This document shows positions 16,333 to 24,899 of a DNA stretch of 37,313 bases, one piece after another (the first letter of the stretch is position 1; each line of letters begins with the position of its first letter). This DNA comes from Mastigocoleus testarum BC008 (GTDB lineage: Bacteria; Cyanobacteriota; Cyanobacteriia; Cyanobacteriales; Nostocaceae). The position numbers and the translations under genes are program-made. The stretch lies in contig NZ_LMTZ01000014.1 of assembly GCF_001456025.1 (NCBI RefSeq), positions 1 through 37,313 of the forward strand, in the 5' to 3' direction. The notes below the pieces were generated by a model. It was not told the DNA's origin. It saw only the letters and a program-made list of their open reading frames with translations, and did no database searches.

Positions 16333-17547
16333 TTATTTAAGTGACTCGATCGTGGGGGACGAACCATCAGATTTTACCCAAGCAATTTGAGCAATATCAT
16401 GACTGTTAGCATATTCTCGAATATATTCAGCATCCTTTTCTTCTAATTGGATTTCTACCCTCACTAAATGGGTTGAGCTTCGCAGTTTTTCTGCATAAGC
16501 AAGAGCCGCAGCATAAGCTTGGGGGGATTGAGGTACCACCAGCCAATGACTTGGGGGGATATTCTGCGGTAACTGCTGACTCGAAAGCAATAATTGATGT
16601 AAATCTTCAATAAATACTGAAAAACCGATACCAGGAATATCTTCTTTCTGGGGATGATACAGCCCCATTAATCGATCGTAGCGACCACCACGACCTAAAA
16701 CCTGTGACTGAAATTCAGTATTGCCAATAACTTGAAAAACAATACCCGTATAATAATCAATGGTTTGAATTAAACTCAGATCGAGGATTAATGAAAAATT
16801 TCCTTGGGATCCCAATAAATCAACAAGAGACTGTAAATTATTCACCGCTAATTGCTGCGGTTCGTCCAAATCTAACTTACTAACTTGTTGCAAAACCTCC
16901 TTTGGATCTCCCCGCAAATCTAGCAAAATTCTTGCTCGTTCTCGCAGTTCGTCGCTCAAAGGTAAATTATCGATAGTGATACGATCCAAATTCGCGATCG
17001 CACTACGAACTTCAGGTTGTAAATCTTCAGGAAAAGCAGAAAGAAGCGAGCCTGTAATACCCGCTTCTCCCAATATTAAATGCCAACTTTTTAAACCTAC
17101 AGCTTCCAAACAGTCTGCAAGTAAAAGTAATATTTCGGCATCAGCGAGTAAACCACCTCCACCCAAGAGTTCCACCCCAGCTTGATAAAACTCCTGTTGG
17201 CGATTATGTCTGAGCTCGCCGCTGCGCTGAAAGACATTGGCGTTATAGTACAGACGCTGAGGGTAGTTCACCCCAGCCATTCTTGTAACCGCCGTCCGAG
17301 CAATGGAAGCTGTCAGTTCTGGACGCAAACCCAATTCTTCGTTTTCATCACTTTGCAATTGAATTACAGCTGAACGCCCAATAGCTCCCTTCGCCATTAG
17401 GGTATCCATACGTTCCAAGGTCGAGGTAATAATCTTGTGATATCCCCAACGGTGAAATACCTGCTGTATTCGTTCTTCGATCCAGGTTTTTTGAGTTACA
17501 TCTAAGGGTAATAGATCCCTAGCTCCCGCCGGAGGTTGATACACCAT
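16333..17547 (-). CDS. hisZ: ATP phosphoribosyltransferase regulatory subunit HisZ
   Basis: 404 residues from ATG 17547; the longer frame to a TTG at 17580 is not needed. HisZ is a catalytically inactive histidyl-tRNA-synthetase paralogue that pairs with short-form HisG in the first step of histidine synthesis. Seen: the N-terminus YQPPAGARDLLP, the class II-like motif 2 region PQRLYYNANVFQRSGELRHNRQQEFYQAGVELLG, and IDYYTGIVFQV...LGRGGRYDRLMG in the motif 3 area. The start lies 1 nt after the stop of the upstream J-domain gene, so translation is probably coupled. The ribosome site (GGTGGAAAG) lies inside that gene's end. hisG is not in the window. Confidence 0.95.
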   Translation of the reverse strand: MVYQPPAGARDLLPLDVTQKTWIEERIQQVFHRWGYHKIITSTLERMDTLMAKGAIGRSAVIQLQSDENEELGLRPELTASIARTAVTRMAGVNYPQRLYYNANVFQRSGELRHNRQQEFYQAGVELLGGGGLLADAEILLLLADCLEAVGLKSWHLILGEAGITGSLLSAFPEDLQPEVRSAIANLDRITIDNLPLSDELRERARILLDLRGDPKEVLQQVSKLDLDEPQQLAVNNLQSLVDLLGSQGNFSLILDLSLIQTIDYYTGIVFQVIGNTEFQSQVLGRGGRYDRLMGLYHPQKEDIPGIGFSVFIEDLHQLLLSSQQLPQNIPPSHWLVVPQSPQAYAAALAYAEKLRSSTHLVRVEIQLEEKDAEYIREYANSHDIAQIAWVKSDGSSPTIESLK

Positions 17548-17548
17548 T

Positions 17549-18526
17549 TTATTTTTTCTTTCCACCAAACAAACCGCCAAACAAACCGTTCCCTCCAGAT
17601 TTATTTGGTTGTTTTGTCCCGGTATTTAGCTTCGCCGCAGACTTAGCACTACCGGGTTTTTGACCTAAAATCTGTTCAATTTTACGTTTTCCCGCTAACG
17701 CTTGTTCGTCTTTGGGGTCCAATTGTAGGGTCCGGTCAAAATGGACTTTAGCCATCTTGATTTGATTTTGCTTTAAATAGACCACTCCAAGCAAGCTATG
17801 ACAACAGCTATTGTTTGGTTCTAATTTCAGAGCATCTTGTAATTCTACCCTGGCTAATGCCAGTTGGTTTTTATTAATCAGCTCTTGAGCGCGGCGAATA
17901 TACTGACCAGTAGCTGAAATTTCTGGTGAAGGTGTTGATGGTGAATTTTTGGTTGAATTTTTCGGCGATGGAGATGTAAGTGGGGAAGATGAAGTACTAC
18001 CGTGAGTCTGAGGTGATGCTGTATTTGGTGGAGATGGCGAAAAATTTTTCCCACCATTGCGCATCAAATAAACCACATTTAATTCACTAATTTGGGCAAT
18101 ATTTTCTAAAACTTGCTGTAACGAATCGTACTGGGCTACTGCCATATTTGCGATCGCACTTTGATAAAGATGGTTGATATTAGGAGCGCTAGCCAATTGT
18201 CTAGCCCCATCAGTATACAGTTCTACAGAAGCAGATTCTTGAATTAAGCGTCTACCCATTTGCATCAGTATGGCAACATACTCAGCACGAGAACGTTCCT
18301 GAGAAAGCTGTTCGTATGCCGGATTAACTAATTTTGAGAGTAAATCACTAGCCAATTGTTTTTCTACCGCGCTACCAGAAGCACAGCGATCGGGGTGCAA
18401 GCGTCGCGCAATTTTGAGGTAACGCTTACGAATTTCCTTGGGATCCGCATCCACAGGAATGCCTAAAACAGCATGGTGATCGGTCAAATCGTATTTGAAT
18501 AACCCACGTTCTATTCTAAAAGACAT
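17549..18526 (-). CDS. J-domain protein with C-terminal TPR repeats
   Basis: 325 residues. The J domain (about 14-85) has the essential HPD at 44-46 (RLHPDR), which activates a DnaK partner. There is no Gly/Phe-rich or zinc-finger region as in DnaJ itself. A Ser/Pro/Thr-rich linker (about 160-200) leads to two tetratricopeptide repeats (about 205-285: AQELINKNQLALARVELQDA and LLGVVYLKQNQIKMAKVHFD). The tail GGNGLFGGLFGGKKK is Gly-rich and basic. It is a type III (class C) J protein of the cyanobacterial TPR type; the client is unknown. It lies directly upstream of hisZ with a 1-nt gap. Confidence 0.92.
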   Translation of the reverse strand: MSFRIERGLFKYDLTDHHAVLGIPVDADPKEIRKRYLKIARRLHPDRCASGSAVEKQLASDLLSKLVNPAYEQLSQERSRAEYVAILMQMGRRLIQESASVELYTDGARQLASAPNINHLYQSAIANMAVAQYDSLQQVLENIAQISELNVVYLMRNGGKNFSPSPPNTASPQTHGSTSSSPLTSPSPKNSTKNSPSTPSPEISATGQYIRRAQELINKNQLALARVELQDALKLEPNNSCCHSLLGVVYLKQNQIKMAKVHFDRTLQLDPKDEQALAGKRKIEQILGQKPGSAKSAAKLNTGTKQPNKSGGNGLFGGLFGGKKK

Positions 18527-18604
18527 TTTTGCAGTTATCGTAGCCGATAGATTTTGTCTAGTTTACTCTCATTTCAACAAAATGTAAGATAAGTGACATA
18601 TAAA

Positions 18605-19417
18605 CTACTGCCAAGAAGCAAGGGGTGGTACTGTTTTTAGGGCTTGACTTAAAGAGTTATGAATATAACCATTAGTTGCGAGAATTCTTCCACTTTCTAA
18701 AATGATTGGAGAACCATCATAGGCAGTTACTTTAGCACCGGCTTCTCGGGCAATAACTATACCAGCGACAATATCCCAAGGAGAAAGACCCCTTTCCCAA
18801 TAACCATCTAATCTTCCACAGGCAACATGTGCTAAATCTAACGATGCAGAACCGCCGCGTCGCACACCTTGGGTTAAATGGGTTAAATGACAAAATTCTG
18901 CGTAGTTGTTGTCTGAAGTCTCACGTCGGTCGTAAGCAAATCCCGTAACTAGTAGACTTTTACTCAACTCCGAAATTTGGGAAACTTTAATTGGCTGACG
19001 GTTAAGAGTTGCACCCAAGCCTTTTCCAGCTCGAAATAATTCATTGCGGGAAGGATCGTAAATTACTCCGACAGCAGGTTCCCCATCAATTAACAAACCG
19101 ATAGAAACTGCAAACATCGGGTATTGATGGGCGTAATTAGTCGTACCATCTAGAGGATCCACCGCCCAAAGATATTTATTGTTGCTATTCCCCAAAGCGC
19201 CCGACTCTTCCGAAAGAATTGCATGTTCGGGGAAGTGACGCTGTAAAGAATCTAAAATTAGAGCTTCAGAAGCTTTATCCGCAATAGTAACCAGATCTCC
19301 AGGACGACCCTTTTCCGTAATAGAATCTTCTAACTTACCGACATAATCCAGTAAAACTGCACCAGCAGCCAACGCCATTTCCGTCGCAACATCAAGAAAA
19401 ATCTGTAATTCGTTCAT
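18605..19417 (-). CDS. Inositol monophosphatase family phosphatase
   Basis: 270 residues. The Mg2+-dependent phosphatase signature is complete: SEESG (E70-E71), WAVDPLDGTTNY with D87 and D90, and the C-terminal LSPWDIVAG aspartate. The family includes inositol-1-phosphatase, histidinol phosphatase (HisN) and 3'-nucleotidase/fructose-bisphosphatase-like enzymes. Closeness to hisZ makes a histidinol phosphatase activity worth considering, but sequence alone cannot select among them. Same strand as the J protein, 78 bases upstream of it. Confidence 0.93.
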   Translation of the reverse strand: MNELQIFLDVATEMALAAGAVLLDYVGKLEDSITEKGRPGDLVTIADKASEALILDSLQRHFPEHAILSEESGALGNSNNKYLWAVDPLDGTTNYAHQYPMFAVSIGLLIDGEPAVGVIYDPSRNELFRAGKGLGATLNRQPIKVSQISELSKSLLVTGFAYDRRETSDNNYAEFCHLTHLTQGVRRGGSASLDLAHVACGRLDGYWERGLSPWDIVAGIVIAREAGAKVTAYDGSPIILESGRILATNGYIHNSLSQALKTVPPLASWQ

Positions 19418-19603
19418 TACTTATTACTTTAAGTAGTCATGCAAAATTAATTAAACATTCTTTGAGGTAGGGAACAGGGAACGGGAAACAGCTTGTATAA
19501 CTCGGCAGTAAATATATAAATAATTTTGCATAAGTAATTATCACTCATTACTCATTATTTCTCCCCAGTCGCCATATGCCGCTTGCGGCGGCACGCAGTG
19601 CTA

Positions 19604-19631
19604 TCCCCAATCCCCAATCCCCAATCCCCAA
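19604..19631. repeat. Heptamer tandem repeat (TCCCCAA)4
   Basis: Four perfect TCCCCAA units in the 217-base spacer between the phosphatase and nuclease genes, ending 4 bases before the nuclease stop. Just upstream, GCCGC-TT-GCGGC (19578-19589) forms a short GC-rich hairpin. Same class of short repeat as at 10034, different motif. Confidence 0.9.
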
Positions 19632-19634
19632 ACT

Positions 19635-20243
19635 TCACCGATATATCCGACGAAATTCACCAGGAGTGAGACGCATAGGTTTTTCTGGATTCCAAATCCC
19701 CTTACCCATAAGTCTTGCATATTGTTGGGCGCGTTCTAGACGTAAATCGTATTTGTGGTTGGGGGAGCGGGGAACAAATAGGGCGTAACCTTCCTTAACT
19801 AGTTCTTCATTCAAAAGGATTTTATCTTGCCATGCATAAGCCAGCATTCTTCCAAACCGATCTTTTTCTTTGAGATCGAATTCCAACTTGACAGGTTTAT
19901 CTCCAATTAGTTCTCGTAACCTTCGAGATGAATCCTCACCCCAAGGACGTTGTCGTCTATCCGGTGCATCAATACCAATTAATCGTACCTGAGAATTTAA
20001 ATTAGATTGGGAACCTATAGCAATTGCATTAAGAGTATTCCCAGAAGGAACTCCCACTATTTTTACCTGTGGCTGAATTGTCTTGGAATTTGCATCCTTT
20101 GGTTGACAACCCACCAGCAAGAAAATTAAGAAACAGATAACAAGCAAAAAGTAAAATTTAATCTTTAAAGTAGAGACGTTAAATTTTACAAATTCTACGC
20201 CTCTACGATATTTCTGGTATTGCAACGAAAATAAATCAAACAT
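19635..20243 (-). CDS. Lipoprotein thermonuclease-family (SNase-like) protein
   Basis: 202 residues from ATG 20243 (a TTG lies immediately before). A hydrophobic segment FYFLLVICFLIFLLVGC ends in a lipobox with C46 as the predicted lipidation site. It is preceded by an unusually long basic N-region of about 30 residues, so the true start may be internal but no closer ATG exists. The nuclease core has VRLIGIDAPDRRQRPWGEDS and KDRFGRMLAYAW, matching the Arg35/Asp40 and Arg87 positions of staphylococcal nuclease. The Glu43 position appears as Asp. The fold should be anchored on the outer face of a membrane. It would cut DNA or RNA with Ca2+ if active. It lies after the ferredoxin gene on the same strand. 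Confidence 0.88.
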   Translation of the reverse strand: MFDLFSLQYQKYRRGVEFVKFNVSTLKIKFYFLLVICFLIFLLVGCQPKDANSKTIQPQVKIVGVPSGNTLNAIAIGSQSNLNSQVRLIGIDAPDRRQRPWGEDSSRRLRELIGDKPVKLEFDLKEKDRFGRMLAYAWQDKILLNEELVKEGYALFVPRSPNHKYDLRLERAQQYARLMGKGIWNPEKPMRLTPGEFRRIYR

Positions 20244-20294
20244 CAATGTAGTTTATTGTTCCCCATTCCCTAATCTTCATTTTCTGCTACCCAA

Positions 20295-20663
20295 CTAATC
20301 TTCATCCAATGGTAAACCAGCTTTTACCTTACCTTTGCCAAAGTAACGTCCAAATTGAAGTTCGTAAACTTCATCTTCATCTTGTGTTTCAACCTTCAGG
20401 TCAGAACGAGCATAGCTGACACACAGTAGAGCGTAACCCTGTTTGCGTAATTCTGGGGATAGTCCTACCGCTTCAGGTTGGTAAATTTCTCCAGAAATAA
20501 CTCTTACGGCGCAGGTTGTACAAGCGCCATTACGACAGGAAAATGGTAATTCTTTTCCTTGTCCTTCAGCAGTATGGAGAATATAGCGGTCTTCAGGGAC
20601 TTCTATGGTATGTTCGGTACCTTTAGCGCGATCGCGGATTTGAATTTTGTGTGTCTGGGACAT
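20295..20663 (-). CDS. Plant-type 2Fe-2S ferredoxin with C-terminal extension
   Basis: 122 residues from ATG 20663; a TTG at 20678 gives five extra residues but is not favoured. The cluster ligands are C43, C48, C51 (SCRNGACTTC) and C81 (LLCVSYARSD). After the usual end (DEDEVYELQFG) there is an added basic/acidic tail of about 15 residues (RYFGKGKVKAGLPLDED). A tail of this kind is described for FdC2-type ferredoxins conserved from cyanobacteria to plants, so this may be an FdC2 relative rather than photosynthetic PetF. Electron partners are not inferable. It is the last gene before tRNA-Ser, 94 bases away and in the opposite direction. Confidence 0.92.
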   Translation of the reverse strand: MSQTHKIQIRDRAKGTEHTIEVPEDRYILHTAEGQGKELPFSCRNGACTTCAVRVISGEIYQPEAVGLSPELRKQGYALLCVSYARSDLKVETQDEDEVYELQFGRYFGKGKVKAGLPLDED

Positions 20664-20757
20664 TTTTAAAGTAGTCAATTTTGGGCAATATTTTTTATTT
20701 ACTATCTAATCATTGCATTTTTTGCAATTTCATCCTACAATTGGACCTTGTGAGCCT

Positions 20758-20844
20758 GGAGAGATGGCCGAGTGGTTGAAGGCGCAGCACTGGAAATGCT
20801 GTTTGGGGGCAACTTCAACGAGGGTTCGAATCCCTCTCTCTCCG
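20758..20844 (+). tRNA. tRNA-Ser (anticodon GGA)
   Basis: 87 bases with a class II long variable arm. The acceptor GGAGAGA pairs with TCTCTCC, discriminator G. The anticodon arm CAGCA-CTGGAAA-TGCTG gives GGA, serine (UCC/UCU). T arm GAGGG-TTCGAAT-CCCTC. CCA is not encoded. Confidence 0.97.
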
Positions 20845-20959
20845 TTTTAATAAATAAAACTTCGAGTGAATTAAGCATCGATAAATGTATATCGAGATGT
20901 AATATTTGTTTTAATTATTATTTTGATTGGCAAAATGCCCCTTTTGAATAAGGTTATTT

Positions 20960-21112
20960 CATAAATTCCTCCCTCGGGACAAGTTAATCTCATAAATTCC
21001 TCCCTCGGGACAAGTTAATCTCATAAATTCCTCCCTCGGGACAAGTTAATCTCATAAATTCCTCCCTCGGGACAAGTTAATCTCATAAATTCCTCCCTCG
21101 GGGGAGGCTAGG
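20960..21112. repeat. 31-bp minisatellite, about 5 copies
   Basis: Unit starting CATAAATTCCTCCCTCGGGA, 31 bases, with copies at 20960, 20991, 21022, 21053 and a partial one at 21084. The four full copies are nearly or fully identical. The last changes into a CCTCCC-TCGG-GGGAGG hairpin near 21092-21107. Direct abutting units without spacers exclude CRISPR. The array starts about 116 bases after the tRNA-Ser gene. Confidence 0.95.
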
Positions 21113-21263
21113 AGGGGGTTTACCAGTCAATTACAGCAAATAAAAATAAAAAAATTAACGCACTGTCAAATCTCTTCAACAATGCATTATTACCCAAAAG
21201 TAAATATTTTTAAATCATCTTGATCGGCACGCGCCATTTCAATGGTGATCGCATTATTTACCA

Positions 21264-22037
21264 TCAAGCAATCTGAATATTATCTCCTTCCCACTTCACG
21301 CGAAAATTGGGAGAAACCTCCAAAGTCGAAAAACGAAAATACCAACCATACAAAAGTAACTCATTCAAATTATCAGACATTGGTAAAAAATGTGATGCAT
21401 ACAATCCTGTTCGCATACTACTTGGAATAATCGGATGAGAACTTACAGGTTTATATGGTCCTGCAATTTCATCTGCAACATACCAATGAATTGATGAATC
21501 AGTGATATTACCATCTACTTTTTCAACCCATTTTGGATTTAAATAACCGTTTGAATAACGCTCCCAATGCAAACTATCTGTAGACTTCGCTAAACCGATT
21601 CCTTCATGCATTAAATGGGGCCAACCCTTACCAGCACCTGAATAAAAAAGATAGTAAACGCCGTTTTCTTTATATGTATAACCAGTAAATAATCTACCAG
21701 ATTCCCATGAGTTAGAAGGTTCAGGCTCTAGGATTACTCCCAGGTCTTGCCAATCTTTTAAATTGTGAGAAATAGCTCCATGTATCCTACTGTTTTCCCA
21801 CCAACACATTGAATTAACTTCAGGCGTACCCGCCAAATAAAATAGCCGATATATATCATCATCTTTAAAAATCCAAGGGTCCCAAGATGGTAAACCTTTC
21901 TGTGAAGATTGGACAAATTTGGCTACGTAATTCTTAGCATAATCTTTAAAAGGAACCCATTTTTTGATTTCAGTTGGAAGTGTTAAAGATTCCAATATAG
22001 CCATAAAATTTTGGCTGATAATATTAGAATTACGCAT
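21264..22037 (-). CDS. Glycoside hydrolase-like five-bladed propeller protein, probably internally deleted
   Basis: 257 residues from ATG 22037 (ATG 22004 is also possible). Resembles GH32/GH68/GH43-type enzymes: GLPSWDPWIFKDDDIYRLFYLAG near the start carries the candidate nucleophile aspartate, and RLFTGYTYKENGVYYLFYSGAG is a blade strand. In the GH32/68 families an RDP (transition-state stabiliser) and an EC (acid/base) motif should follow. Neither is present: NPKWVEKVDGNI runs directly into TDSSIHWYVADEIAGPYKP, where a third and part of a fourth blade would lie. The reading frame stays open, consistent with an in-frame deletion of about 60-80 codons. It is probably non-catalytic, but a different sub-family cannot be excluded. 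Confidence 0.65.
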   Translation of the reverse strand: MRNSNIISQNFMAILESLTLPTEIKKWVPFKDYAKNYVAKFVQSSQKGLPSWDPWIFKDDDIYRLFYLAGTPEVNSMCWWENSRIHGAISHNLKDWQDLGVILEPEPSNSWESGRLFTGYTYKENGVYYLFYSGAGKGWPHLMHEGIGLAKSTDSLHWERYSNGYLNPKWVEKVDGNITDSSIHWYVADEIAGPYKPVSSHPIIPSSMRTGLYASHFLPMSDNLNELLLYGWYFRFSTLEVSPNFRVKWEGDNIQIA

Positions 22038-22850
22038 AATTATAGGCTTAATAATCAAATGAAAATATTGGTTGTTTTTAGAGATAAATGCATACTACAA
22101 CAAGATTTGCCCGCGAGATAATAAACTGTCAATAAAATATCATCAGCAGCAAAAAAATATTTAAGTTGGTAAGAATATCTTCTCTTGTTTTTCTGATAAC
22201 CCACAAAATGCAGCAGTATAATATTCAACTTTTGATCCGATTTGAAATGCCCTGGAAAAATAGTTAATTGAAATAAGGATAACTACTGACTCTAGTATTA
22301 TATTATTCTTCATAATTAATTGAATACCAGAAAAAAATTACATAATCAGTAGAATTTTTATTGTTTTTTTAATAAAAAAATTAATTTTTGCTGTAGATAT
22401 ATTCTGTAATACCAAAATAAATATTCTTTTGGAGAGAATAAATAAAAATCAAAAAGATATAGTAAAGCTCATAGAAATCCCTGATTTAATTACTTTTCAG
22501 GTAGTATTCAATTCGTACAAGGCTTAAATTAATTTCAAGAGTCAATAGGACATTTTAGCTTTATATCTTATGGCCACTATGTATAGTAAAAAATACAACT
22601 CAGCACATATAATTCAAAGGAATAATAAGTATCAATTAAAGACACACAAATAAAGGTAAACAGGTATTGTAATATCAGTTAACTTACACATGCTGTATAT
22701 GGATTTAAATCAAATACGACATTTATTTTTTTCTGTTGTATTACTTTACTAACAAAGTATCGACGAATTAAATCCTATTGATTTATTACTCACGACCAAT
22801 TAACAACCACTAATTACCAGTTAACAATTAATAACCACCTATAATAATAA
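22038..22850. other. 813-bp AT-rich intergenic region, no gene found
   Basis: Very AT-rich, with no open frame of plausible composition on either strand. I do not recognise a tRNA, Yfr1-type element or riboswitch. It separates the propeller gene from the terminator of the small zinc-ribbon-like gene. Confidence 0.5.
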
Positions 22851-22877
22851 ACCCTTCTCTTGCGACAAAAGAAGGGT
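22851..22877 (-). terminator. Hairpin terminator of the zinc-ribbon-like gene
   Basis: Read on the minus strand: ACCCTTCT-x-TTG / CAA-x-AGAAGGGT with a 3-base loop and one mismatch, followed by TTTATTATTAT. Lies 50 bases downstream of the stop of the 22927-23115 gene. The T-run is interrupted by A, so efficiency is uncertain. Confidence 0.65.
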
Positions 22878-22926
22878 AATTAATGAATTTCTCCATTAAT
22901 ATGAATATGCAACGAATATTTAGTTT

Positions 22927-23115
22927 TTAAACATTAGCTAATTTTCTTTTTTGTTGATTAATAACTAATTCGACCATCTGATTAATTGGCAATGAACAAT
23001 CTTTTTGAGCAATCCAGTTTGGCATTTCCTGCCAGCAACTAGGACAAAACAAATAGACTTGGTTCCCACGAATGTGCCGTAGCATATTATCAGAACAACA
23101 AGGACAATTAATCAT
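22927..23115 (-). CDS. Small zinc-ribbon-like conserved protein
   Basis: 62 residues from ATG 23115; a longer frame to 23229 exists but a GAGG site 6 bases before ATG 23115 fixes the start. Two CxxC pairs are visible: C4/C7 (MINCPCCSDN) and C24/C27 (YLFCPSCWQEMP), the spacing of a small zinc ribbon. The middle, LLRHIRGNQVYLFC, matches the pattern of a short protein that I recall as conserved across cyanobacteria without known function. The C-terminal half is basic and helical. A nucleic-acid or protein contact role is inference. It has its own downstream terminator. Confidence 0.75.
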   Translation of the reverse strand: MINCPCCSDNMLRHIRGNQVYLFCPSCWQEMPNWIAQKDCSLPINQMVELVINQQKRKLANV

Positions 23116-23506
23116 GTTAGCCTCGATTTTTATTAAGTAATATTTTGATGAACCGCTTAGTAGCCACCCACACTTCCAGGTTATAAGCGAAATATAAAGT
23201 TCGCGCCATAAAACATGCTGTTTCTTCAAGAAAGTTAATTACTTGATACCTAGCTTTACTAAATCATGAGTAAAATACTTCTTTTTATTGTAATTAACGT
23301 ATTAAATAAAACTTCAAATTATCCAAAAAAATATAATACCAATTTCTAATACGGCAAAATAAGTAATATGCAAAAAAATAATAAATTAATCTGTCTCGAA
23401 CAGACTTACGCAACACACTGTTACAGTGATTTAATTATTTATTTTGAAAAGTATTTTCGTTGAAGTGTTCTGAATCCTACATGAAAAAATAAATTCAGAA
23501 TGTCTC
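23116..23506. other. Intergenic region between the zinc-ribbon-like and GNAT genes
   Basis: 391 bases, AT-rich. It holds the promoter of the minus-strand zinc-ribbon-like gene and the 3' end area of the GNAT gene. No hairpin or RNA is recognised. Confidence 0.45.
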
Positions 23507-23959
23507 CTAACTTTCTCGGTAGTGCATGAATACTACAGGGACAATTCTCAAAGTTTTTGCTAGCTGAGAAACGCGAAATTTTCTTTGGAGCGACCGCGGT
23601 AATTCTTTCCAAGTCACAGGGTAAAAACCAAAATGACTGTAAAAGTTTGCTAGTCGTTGTCCCAAACATTCTAAGTACAACGGTTGATCGCAGGATGAGA
23701 TTAAGTGTTGGGTTAAAATGCTTCCCAAACCGCGTCTCCTCCAAGCAGGTACCACAAATAAGCTTCCTAACTCTTTGACTCCGGAATAGTCTCGTAATTG
23801 CCCACATGCAACGATATCCCCGGAACATTCAATCACCCAAAACTGTTGCCATCGAATTTGAGTAGGATCGAGTTTAGCCCTCAATACTAAAAATCTAATT
23901 GACCAAATATCAGAAGGTGTTGCTTGGCGGATAACACACCCATCAGGTAGCACTGACAT
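23507..23959 (-). CDS. GNAT family N-acetyltransferase
   Basis: 150 residues. Typical GNAT order: IRQATPSDIWSIRFLVL, WVIECSGDIVACGQLR, then the acetyl-CoA loop VVPAWRRRGLGSILTQHLI with RRRGLG (74-79), and LYLECLGQRLANFYSHFGFYPV near the end. The loop is intact, unlike the GNAT at 9008-9514, so acetyl transfer is likely. Substrate unknown. It stands alone, with tRNA-His 243 bases upstream on the same strand. Confidence 0.9.
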   Translation of the reverse strand: MSVLPDGCVIRQATPSDIWSIRFLVLRAKLDPTQIRWQQFWVIECSGDIVACGQLRDYSGVKELGSLFVVPAWRRRGLGSILTQHLISSCDQPLYLECLGQRLANFYSHFGFYPVTWKELPRSLQRKFRVSQLAKTLRIVPVVFMHYRES

Positions 23960-24202
23960 ACTACGAATTTAATATCCTCTAAAAAATACAGATAAACATG
24001 TATCTTCAATTGACTTTCGGAGATACCTGAACACTTACAGCGACATCTAATATATTAAAGGGAGAATATAAAAAAATAAGAATGATATGAAGCATACTAG
24101 ACGACAGTTTACTCCTAGGTTATCATCTGTCAGTTGCTTCACTGCTTTACGTTTTAAATGTTATCAGCTTTTCACGATGTCAAACGAATTTACAAAATTA
24201 AG

Positions 24203-24276
24203 GGCGGACGATGGGACTCGAACCCACGAATGGAGGTACCACAAACCTCTGCCTTAACCACTTGGCTACGCCCGCC
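24203..24276 (-). tRNA. tRNA-His (anticodon GTG)
   Basis: 74 bases with the extra 5' G(-1) pairing with C73, as expected for tRNA-His. The acceptor is GGCGGGCG with CGTCCGCC. The anticodon arm GAGGT-TTGTGGT-ACCTC gives GTG. T arm GTGGG-TTCGAGT-CCCAT. CCA is not encoded. Confidence 0.96.
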
Positions 24277-24390
24277 ATATCTGAACGCACTATAGATAGT
24301 AACATACTTTCGCAAAATTGATCCATAGTTTTTCTCAGAATCGCTAAAATAAGTTGAATTATAGAATCAAATATCTAAAATTTGAGATCT

Positions 24391-24440
24391 GAAGCTTGAA
24401 TCCCAAGCTGAAATTCCCAAGCTTAAACTTCTAAGCTTGA
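24391..24440. repeat. Cluster of four AAGCT(T) boxes
   Basis: GAAGCTTGAA, CCCAAGCTG, CCCAAGCTTA and CTAAGCTTGA occur within 50 bases, 65-115 bases before the DUF4359 gene ATG, at roughly 11-14 base spacing. This could be tandem decay or a repeated binding site in the promoter of the following gene. Confidence 0.45.
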
Positions 24441-24503
24441 TAGCCAAGGCAAAGACGTGATAACTAGAGATTAAAAATATCCAAAACCTGAAAACTGGAA
24501 AAA

Positions 24504-24899
24504 ATGAAACTTTTAAAGATTATTGCTGGTACCGCAGTCGTTGGATTGACATTGTTAGGTCTATCTATGGCGACGACCAATCCCTCTCAAGCAGCATATG
24601 AGAAGTATGCTAGTCAGCGCTTGACTAAGTACCTGAAGGATAATGTGTGCGGTAAGTCCAAAAATTTTCTGGATAATTTGCCCATTAAACTTGATTCTCA
24701 GTGCGACAATTTACTAGATTCTGCGAATCCGCAAGTTCAAGAAATTATTTCCAGAACGACTCAAAGACAAAATTTTATAATTTTTAGCATTTATCATACG
24801 GACTTAAAGCTGGAATCTTTGTCCTTAATTCCCGGCTATAAGTTTGAAAGTGTTGGAGCATTCAACAATTTTTACATCTATAAAGCCCAACGGCAGTAA
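24504..24899 (+). CDS. DUF4359 domain secreted protein
   Basis: 131 residues. A Sec signal peptide is visible at 1-31 (basic MKLLK, hydrophobic VVGLTLLGL, cleavage near NPSQAA). The mature part starts YEKYASQRLTKYLKDNVCGKS, the DUF4359 hallmark with two conserved cysteines, C50 in DNVC and C68 in SQCDN, and ends with PGYKFESVGAFNNFYIYK. DUF4359 proteins are small periplasmic or outer cyanobacterial proteins without an assigned role. A GGAAAAA stretch precedes ATG. It stands alone, with the AAGCTT box cluster upstream. Confidence 0.88.
   Translation: MKLLKIIAGTAVVGLTLLGLSMATTNPSQAAYEKYASQRLTKYLKDNVCGKSKNFLDNLPIKLDSQCDNLLDSANPQVQEIISRTTQRQNFIIFSIYHTDLKLESLSLIPGYKFESVGAFNNFYIYKAQRQ

Noticed and set aside
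20960..21112. CRISPR-like regular repeats
   Set aside because: Units abut directly with no variable spacers, and no cas genes are present, so it is a minisatellite.
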